DNA of 64,000 nucleotides from CAZENU01 sp965117035. Its GTDB lineage: Bacteria > Chloroflexota > Dehalococcoidia > Lucifugimonadales > CAZENU01. Where the stretch lies: assembly GCA_965117035.1 (NCBI GenBank), contig OZ220748.1, positions 3,472,001 through 3,536,000 of the forward strand, written 5' to 3'. Made by a program: the position numbers and the translations under genes. A model generated the notes under the pieces. The model was given only the letters and a program-made list of their open reading frames with translations. It was not told where the DNA came from and made no database searches. Shown here one piece after another: positions 59,636 to 64,000 of this stretch (position 1 is the stretch's first letter; every line of letters begins with the position of its first letter).

Positions 59636-59955
59636 TGCCGTGGCCCTCGGGGCGAACGGGAGTGACGGCTGAGCGCCGGGCTCTTCACGGTCGCGCTTGC
59701 GGGCCCCTCGATACACCCCGGCTGACGCCGGGGCACTCGGGGCGAACGGGAGTGACGGCTGAGCGCCGGGCTCTTCACGGTCGCGCTTGCGGGCCCCTCG
59801 ATACACCCCGGCTGACGCCGGGGCACTCGGGGCGAACGGGAGTGACGGCTGAGCGCCGGGCTCTTCACGGTCGCGCTTGCGGGCCCCTCGATACACCCTG
59901 GCTGACGCCGGGGCACTCGGGGCGAACGGGGGTGACGGCTGAGCGCGGGGGCACC
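59612..59955. repeat. 90-bp tandem array at the ygfZ 3' end
   Basis: Units starting GGCCCCTCGATACACC occur at 59612, 59702, 59792 and 59882, exactly 90 bases apart, the last being incomplete. Each includes the CTCGATAC hairpin (stem CCCCGGC/GCCGGGG) and a spacer with GAGCGCCGGGCTCTTCACGG. The second and third units are almost identical. Because 90 is a multiple of three, several frames stay open across the array. Confidence 0.95.
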
Positions 59956-59972
59956 CGGGGCTGAACCGGCGG

Positions 59973-60719
59973 CTAGCCTCTGAGGGTCGCGCCGCCGTCT
60001 ACGACGAGCACCTGCCCGCGGATCGTCGCGGCCTCCTCGGTGCACAGGAACGCGACGATCTTCGCGATGTCGTCGCCCGTCAGCATCCGTCCGAGCAGCG
60101 TCTCTCGCCCGGCGCTGCGCATCTGCTCGCCCTCGGGAAAGTGGTCCAGCGCCTCGGTGTCGACGAGCCCGCCCGCGACGGCGTTCACCGAGATGCCCTT
60201 GGGCGCCAGCTCCACCGCGAGATAGCGGGTCACCGCCTCCAGCGCGGCCTTCGACGTGCCCACGGAGAAGTAGTCGCGCAGCACTCTCTGCGACCCGAGG
60301 CTGGTCAGGTTGATGATGCTGCCGCCGCCGGTCATCAGTTTCGACGCCTCGATCGAGCAGAGCCACGGCGCGCGGGCGTTGACGTTCATCGTCCAGTCCC
60401 AGTGCTTCTCCTCCAGCTCCTCGGCCGGCCGCTGCACGCCCGACGCGGCGTTGTTGACGAGGATGTCGAGCCGAGGGAACTCGGCCGCCACGTCGGCGAA
60501 CAGGTCCCTGATCTTCCCGGCGTCGCCGAGGTGGGCCCGGACGCGCAGGCAGCGTACGCCGAGCGCCTCGATCTCCCGCTGCGTGTCGGCGGCGCGCTCG
60601 TGGTTGCGCAGGTAGTTGAAGGCGACGTCGGCGCCGCGCCGCGCCAGATCCAGCGCGATGGCGCGGCCGATCCCGCGGGATCCACCGGTTACGAGCGCGA
60701 CTTTTCCCTCGAACGACAT
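59973..60719 (-). CDS. fabL: Enoyl-ACP reductase, FabL type
   Basis: This 248-residue SDR closely follows the FabL enoyl-acyl-carrier-protein reductase. It has VTGGSRGIGRAIALDLARRG, VNNAASGVQRPAEELEEKHW, and the Y-x6-K catalytic arrangement in YFSVGTSKAALEAVTRYLAV, with NAVAGGLVDTEALDHFPEGE, all as in FabL rather than FabG (Y-x3-K). It performs the last reduction of the fatty-acid elongation cycle, and being FabL-type would be expected to resist triclosan. It is the last gene of a minus-strand fatty-acid cluster. Confidence 0.9.
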   Translation of the reverse strand: MSFEGKVALVTGGSRGIGRAIALDLARRGADVAFNYLRNHERAADTQREIEALGVRCLRVRAHLGDAGKIRDLFADVAAEFPRLDILVNNAASGVQRPAEELEEKHWDWTMNVNARAPWLCSIEASKLMTGGGSIINLTSLGSQRVLRDYFSVGTSKAALEAVTRYLAVELAPKGISVNAVAGGLVDTEALDHFPEGEQMRSAGRETLLGRMLTGDDIAKIVAFLCTEEAATIRGQVLVVDGGATLRG

Positions 60720-60723
60720 GGGC

Positions 60724-61596
60724 CTACCCCGCGACCGCCGCCGGCTCGGGGTTGGCGGCGAGCCACTGGCGCCCGATGGCCGCGCCCTGGTCCAGCACGC
60801 GGACCGCCGCGGCGACGGCCGCGCGCCCCGCGTCCGTGTCCTTCAGGCCGGACAGGAAGTAGTCCCACGAAGACATGTAGTAGTCGATGTAGTCGTCGGC
60901 GAGGCTGTCGAGGCCCCGGTCCCGCATGGCCGCCGTCGTCCGGGTCCGGTTCATGCTCCACGCGTCCTCCGTATCGAGTCCCAGGAGATGCAGGACACGG
61001 GGCCCCGTGGGGGACACCCGGTAGGTCACGGGGCGCAGCGCCTGCCAGAGGTACCGGCCCGGCTTGTCTATCACGTCGAGTCCGCTGATCATAGCCCACT
61101 CCGAGTCGTGGACGAGACTACCGGCGTCGTACCTCCGGATGGCATCGGCGTCGGAGTAGTCTGCTTTCGGGTACTCCTCGCCGTACAGCGTCGTCACGGT
61201 GGACCTTGGCGAGTGGACGACGCCTTCCCTCTCCGCGGTCAGCTTGTTCCAGACGATGAGCTGCGGCCGTGGCTCGTGCAGCGGCTCGGGGATTCTCGCC
61301 CTGAAGCGCTTCTCCACACCCTTCAGTATGGCCATCGCCTGCGGCACCGTTTGCAGGTACCGGCGCCAGGCGACGTCGTCATGGAACCACAGGTGCATGT
61401 CGACGTCGCTGACCTCGGGCACGTAGTCCAGGGGCGACTCCCACGCCTTGTTCGACGACCCCTTGGAGTACAAGCCGCGAATCTCGTCCTGGGGTATCGA
61501 CTCCAGGAGCTGCTCCAGGAAGCAGCCGGCGATACAGTCCACCTCGGCCCGCAGCCGGTCGCGGTCGGGGTACCGGGAGGTCCACTCCGGGGTCAT
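60724..61596 (-). CDS. Uncharacterised protein with a nucleotidyltransferase-like motif
   Basis: This 290-residue protein contains GLYSKGSSNKAWESPLDYVP then EVSDVDMHLWF, which resembles the GS-x-DxD active-site pattern of polymerase-beta-type nucleotidyltransferases, although the spacing is longer than usual. The C-terminal half is helical. I do not recognise a family. It lies between fabG and fabL, four bases from the fabL start, so it is co-transcribed with fatty-acid genes. The ATG at 61596 is chosen; a GTG at 61611 is possible. Confidence 0.65.
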   Translation of the reverse strand: MTPEWTSRYPDRDRLRAEVDCIAGCFLEQLLESIPQDEIRGLYSKGSSNKAWESPLDYVPEVSDVDMHLWFHDDVAWRRYLQTVPQAMAILKGVEKRFRARIPEPLHEPRPQLIVWNKLTAEREGVVHSPRSTVTTLYGEEYPKADYSDADAIRRYDAGSLVHDSEWAMISGLDVIDKPGRYLWQALRPVTYRVSPTGPRVLHLLGLDTEDAWSMNRTRTTAAMRDRGLDSLADDYIDYYMSSWDYFLSGLKDTDAGRAAVAAAVRVLDQGAAIGRQWLAANPEPAAVAG

Positions 61597-61612
61597 GCTC
61601 GCCGGGCCCACG

Positions 61613-62362
61613 CTAGACCGCCATGCCGCCGTCGACGCTGATGGCCTGGCCGGTGATGTACTTGGCCTTGTCGGAGGCCAGGAACGCCACGAGATGGGCG
61701 ATGTCGTCTACCTCGCCGAAGTGTCCCTGCGGGATCACGCTGAGCCAGTACGCCTTCTGCTCGTCGGTCAGCACGGCCGTGGTCTCCGTCTCCAGGTATC
61801 CGGGCGTCACGGTGTTTACGGTGATGTTGCGCGTGGCGACCTCCTTGGCCAGCGCCTTGGTGAAGCCGATGATCCCCGCCTTCGAAGCGGTGTAGTTGGT
61901 CTGGCCGGGGTTGCCCCGCAGGCCGACGACCGAGCCGATGTTGATGATGCGGCCCCAGCGCCGGCGCAGCATCGTCCGAAGCGCCGCGCGCGTGCAGTAG
62001 AAGGTGCCGTTCAGGTTCGTGTCGATGACACGCTCCCACGAGTCGTCCGACATGCGCACGAGCAGCCCGTCGTCGATGATGCCCGCGTTGTTGACGAGGA
62101 TGTCGACGTGGCCCCACTCGTCCTGCACGCGGTCCACCATCGCCTTGACCTGGTCGAGGTCGGATACGTCGGCCTGCACCGTGAACGACTCGACGCCGGC
62201 GTTCCTGACCTCGGCCTCGACCTCCGTCGCGGCGTCGGCGGAGCTGTTGTAGTTCACGGCGACGTTGGCGCCCATCTCGGCGAGCCGGAGCGCGATGCCG
62301 CGGCCTATGCCCTTCGATGCGCCGGTCACCAGCGCGTTCTTTACCTCGTTCGAGTCCGTCAA
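61613..62362 (-). CDS. fabG: 3-oxoacyl-ACP reductase FabG
   Basis: FabG reduces 3-oxoacyl-ACP in each round of fatty-acid elongation. The 249-residue protein has VTGASKGIGRGIALRLAEMG, VNNAGIIDDGLLVRMSDDSW, and the catalytic Ser-Tyr-Lys in NIGSVVGLRGNPGQTNYTAS followed by KAGIIGFTKALAKEVATRNI, with a standard C-terminus ITGQAISVDGGMAV. The start is a TTG. It is placed between the MaoC-type dehydratase and the NTase-like gene, with only 33 bases before it. Confidence 0.95.
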   Translation of the reverse strand: MTDSNEVKNALVTGASKGIGRGIALRLAEMGANVAVNYNSSADAATEVEAEVRNAGVESFTVQADVSDLDQVKAMVDRVQDEWGHVDILVNNAGIIDDGLLVRMSDDSWERVIDTNLNGTFYCTRAALRTMLRRRWGRIINIGSVVGLRGNPGQTNYTASKAGIIGFTKALAKEVATRNITVNTVTPGYLETETTAVLTDEQKAYWLSVIPQGHFGEVDDIAHLVAFLASDKAKYITGQAISVDGGMAV

Positions 62363-62395
62363 AGCTTCAACCGCCTCTCCGAGAGCCTTAAGCCC

Positions 62396-62815
62396 TCACT
62401 TCGCCCGTCTCACGGTGGCCTCGCCGGTGATGGCGACCTCGCCGGTCTGCCGACGGACGCCCACCGTGCATGCTATTTCGGAAACGCCGCCGTCGTCGCT
62501 GACCCGCTTCACCTCGCCGAACGTCGTCACCGTGTCGCCGGGGTAGACCGGCGCCCTGAACCGGAGCTTCATGCGCCCGTCCTCGGCCCAGAGCCTGCCG
62601 AAGGCGGTGGCCATCGCCTCCGAGACGACCGCCGCTACCATCATGCCGTGCGCTATGGTGCCGCCGAACTCGGTGCTCTCCGCGTACTCGCGGTCGAGGT
62701 GTATCGGGTTGAAGTCGCCCGAGGCCTCCGCGTACAGGGCGATCCGGGTCTGGTCGATCTCCTTGACGACCGCCGGCAGCGGGTCGCCTTCCTGGAACGC
62801 CTCGCCCGCGCTCAC
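62396..62815 (-). CDS. MaoC-type (R)-hydratase/dehydratase subunit
   Basis: This 139-residue single hot-dog domain protein is of the MaoC group. The hydratase motif is visible in YAEASGDFNPIHLDREYAES with the catalytic Asp and His, followed by GGTIAHGMMVAAVVSEAM. Such proteins act as the catalytic half of 3-hydroxyacyl-ACP dehydratases like HadB. The GTG at 62815 overlaps the stop of the FAS1-type partner gene, so the two subunits are coupled. In this cluster it probably takes the place of FabZ. Confidence 0.9.
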   Translation of the reverse strand: MSAGEAFQEGDPLPAVVKEIDQTRIALYAEASGDFNPIHLDREYAESTEFGGTIAHGMMVAAVVSEAMATAFGRLWAEDGRMKLRFRAPVYPGDTVTTFGEVKRVSDDGGVSEIACTVGVRRQTGEVAITGEATVRRAK

Positions 62816-63210
62816 GTCGGCAGCACCAGGGTGCTCTTGCCGTTCAGCACCCGCCGGCCGTCGCCGTCGTCCATCCTGATATCGACCACCAGGAAGCGCC
62901 GGCCGCCGCGCACCGAATTTTGCAGCACGTCCGCCTCGCACCGCAACTCGGACCCCACCGGGACCGCCACCAGGAACTCCATCTCCTGGCTCGTGTGCAG
63001 CGTGCCGCCGGGGATGCGCAGGTCCTCGACGACGCCCCTCAGCCCGAGCGCCGCGACGGCCATGGGCGGCGTGACCCCGTCGCCGGACTGGTACAGCCCC
63101 GACCGGTCGCCGACAGCGTTCACGTACAGGGCGACCGCGGCATCGTCCAGCGTGTAACGGCGTTCGGAGATCGTCTGTCCGGGCTCCAGCGCGGCGTGGT
63201 CAATTGCCAT
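62812..63210 (-). CDS. FAS1-like/MaoC N-terminal dehydratase subunit
   Basis: This 132-residue protein is a FAS1-like dehydratase domain (MaoC_dehydrat_N type), matching the non-catalytic HadA-like partner of two-subunit acyl dehydratases: RYTLDDAAVALYVNAVGDRS, GVTPPMAVAALGLRGVVEDL, and GGTLHTSQEMEFLVAVPVGS. Its stop overlaps the GTG of the MaoC-type gene. The ATG at 63210 lies directly beside a TAG-rich heptamer run, so the promoter of the cluster would have to sit in or beyond that repeat. Confidence 0.88.
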   Translation of the reverse strand: MAIDHAALEPGQTISERRYTLDDAAVALYVNAVGDRSGLYQSGDGVTPPMAVAALGLRGVVEDLRIPGGTLHTSQEMEFLVAVPVGSELRCEADVLQNSVRGGRRFLVVDIRMDDGDGRRVLNGKSTLVLPT

Positions 63211-63303
63211 TGCGGATAGTGTATAGGGAATAGTGGATAGTTGGTAGTGGATAGTGAATAGCGGGAGGGGATTCCGCAACTATGCACTATGCGCTATCCG
63301 GTA
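63211..63303. repeat. TAG-rich heptamer run, copy 3
   Basis: GGATAGTG-, GAATAGTG- and TTGGTAGTG-type units run from the FAS1-type start codon, then the inverse (CTATGCACTATGCGCTATCC) reaches the end of the next gene, whose TAG stop falls inside it. Confidence 0.75.
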
Positions 63304-63665
63304 TCTCCCACTATCGCCCCGCCCCGCTGCATTTCGGCCTCCTCGAGGAGGCGCTCGAGCAGGATGAATGACTCCTCGACACCGAAGTCGAGAGCGGCTA
63401 TGGACACGGCACGGAACAGCACGCCGGTGGACACGCGGACAGGCGCCGACTCGCCGAGGGCGGGCAGGGGAGCGCCGAGCGCCTTCGCCATGTAGCCGCC
63501 GGCCGCCATGCCCTCGCGGGTCAGGTAGCACTCGACGAGCGGCCTGTCATCGTGGAGCAGCTTGAGGCCGTCGTCGTCCTGGCGCAGCTCCAGCCGCAGG
63601 TGGGCGCGCGGCGTCGAGGTCAGCTCCTCGGCGTAGTCGTGGACCTTCGAGTGCGCGTCTGCCAC
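63294..63665 (-). CDS. Uncharacterised small protein
   Basis: This 123-residue protein is not recognised. It has a beta-rich N-terminal half (AHLRLELRQDDDGLKLLHDD) and an amphipathic C-terminal helix (VEESFILLERLLEEAEMQRG). The TAG stop lies in a heptamer repeat, so the last residues (AIVGDTG) may be a recent replacement of the original end. It lies upstream of the fatty-acid cluster on the same strand, separated by the repeat run. Confidence 0.5.
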   Translation of the reverse strand: MADAHSKVHDYAEELTSTPRAHLRLELRQDDDGLKLLHDDRPLVECYLTREGMAAGGYMAKALGAPLPALGESAPVRVSTGVLFRAVSIAALDFGVEESFILLERLLEEAEMQRGGAIVGDTG

Positions 63666-63721
63666 TGTTGTCCTCCCCCTGGATTCGGTCAGCCAGGAAC
63701 GCCGATTATAGCTGCTTGTGC

Positions 63722-63847
63722 GTAACTGTTCAGACTTGAGCCTCCCCTCTCTTTCCGCTAGCCCTGAACAGCGACGCTACTCGGGTGAACAGGTTGCCTC
63801 GTGAGGCAGGTGAGGAAGACAGGCGCTCTGCGGCACTGAACAGTTAC
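63722..63847. mobile_element. MITE-like element, copy 4 (short)
   Basis: A 126-bp stretch begins GTAACTGTTCAGAC and ends CACTGAACAGTTAC, inverted repeats differing at one or two positions. The flanks share CTTGTG (63715-63720 and 63849-63854). Its interior looks like element 3 with the middle removed: both have GCCTCCCCT, a GCTACTCGGG-TGAAC block and GACAGGCG. Confidence 0.7.
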
Positions 63848-63928
63848 CCTTGTGGCAAAATGGGAGGCGCCGGAAACCGGCGAGACCGGTACAATGGCGG
63901 AGTCTGTCCGGTAGTTGGGAACCCCACC

Positions 63929-63955
63929 CTGGATTCCCGCCTGCGCGGGAAAGAC
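63929..63955 (+). repeat. ATTCCCGC-type dispersed repeat, copy 3 (short)
   Basis: CTGGATTCCCGCCTGCGCGG followed by GAAAGACGG matches the first part of the copy at 58438. Nothing else is recognised in the last 150 bases of the window. Confidence 0.6.
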
Positions 63956-64000
63956 GGTTATGTGAGGTCCCGGCGGAGCGGCGGGCAGATGAACGGACGA

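Noticed and set aside
59000..59896. Minus-strand frame with three copies of a 30-residue unit (VYRGARKRDREEPG and so on)
   Set aside because: The units are the 90-bp tandem repeat read in one frame, continuing antisense into ygfZ. No start signal or family match supports a protein.

Overview
The window is about two-thirds G+C, densely coded on both strands, and uses many GTG and TTG starts. It reads as chromosome from a high-GC bacterium that makes its own aromatic amino acids and respires with complex I. Placement in the Chloroflexota (Dehalococcoidia/SAR202-like) is an inference from the gene mix: a SUF operon with SufU, many Gfo/Idh, SDR, amidohydrolase and M20 enzymes, and a LivJHMGF importer. 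No rRNA, tRNA or CRISPR array was seen.

Layout. 1-1.5 kb: start of a nuoABC operon on the minus strand with a clear promoter. 1.5-5.8 kb: cupin, nucleoside hydrolase, Gfo/Idh oxidoreductase and a large Rieske protein. 5.8-6.1 kb: a frameshifted HigA-type antitoxin. 6.1-14.2 kb: the SUF iron-sulfur operon (sufB, a PaREP1-like gene, sufC, sufD, sufU, an Rrf2 regulator, a small Rieske ferredoxin, sufS, a second sufU, tatD). 14.2-20.2 kb: SelA-like PLP enzyme, Gfo/Idh, CehA-type PHP hydrolase, O-methyltransferase and an SDR lacking its catalytic residues. 20.5-22.4 kb: a lower-GC gene for an ABC-ATPase with an OLD/TOPRIM-like C-terminus, possibly a defence gene. 22.7-27.2 kb: HesB-like protein with a Gly/Cys-rich tail, site-2 protease, tyrA, aroA, gmk. 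27.2-33.1 kb: second PaREP1-like gene, enoyl-CoA hydratase, two tandem Nudix hydrolases, M1 aminopeptidase, GYD protein, zinc-ribbon membrane protein. 33.1-35.3 kb: soxR divergent from a split transketolase across a MerR-type promoter. 35.3-41.1 kb: GNAT enzyme, two M20 amidohydrolases, a DapA-like aldolase coupled to an MfnB-TusA fusion. 41.4-47.1 kb: YtxH pair, then a minus-strand operon of TrkH, TrkA-type proteins, UspA and pheA. 47.4-52.7 kb: liv ABC transporter with an enlarged LivH. 52.7-58.4 kb: excisionase-like protein, lexA, a double amidohydrolase, aldehyde dehydrogenase, ErpA/IscA. 58.6-63.7 kb: ygfZ ending in a 90-bp tandem array, then a minus-strand fatty-acid cluster (fabL, NTase-like protein, fabG, MaoC-type and FAS1-type dehydratases).

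The gaps are as informative as the genes. Four intergenic elements of 126-395 bp have near-identical terminal inverted repeats and 6-8 bp flanking direct repeats, as expected of a MITE-like non-autonomous transposon. A hairpin motif with changed but still paired stems recurs inside three of them and in the tandem array at ygfZ. Short TAG-rich heptamer runs sit at gene ends.

Functionally the window centres on Fe-S cluster assembly (SUF plus two A-type carriers and YgfZ) serving complex I, SoxR and Rieske proteins. Around this are aromatic amino-acid synthesis (tyrA, aroA, pheA), the reductive half of type II fatty-acid synthesis, and potassium and branched-chain amino-acid uptake. The most unusual gene pair is the aldolase with the MfnB-TusA fusion (39.1-41.1 kb), which may make a furan- or sulfur-containing small molecule.
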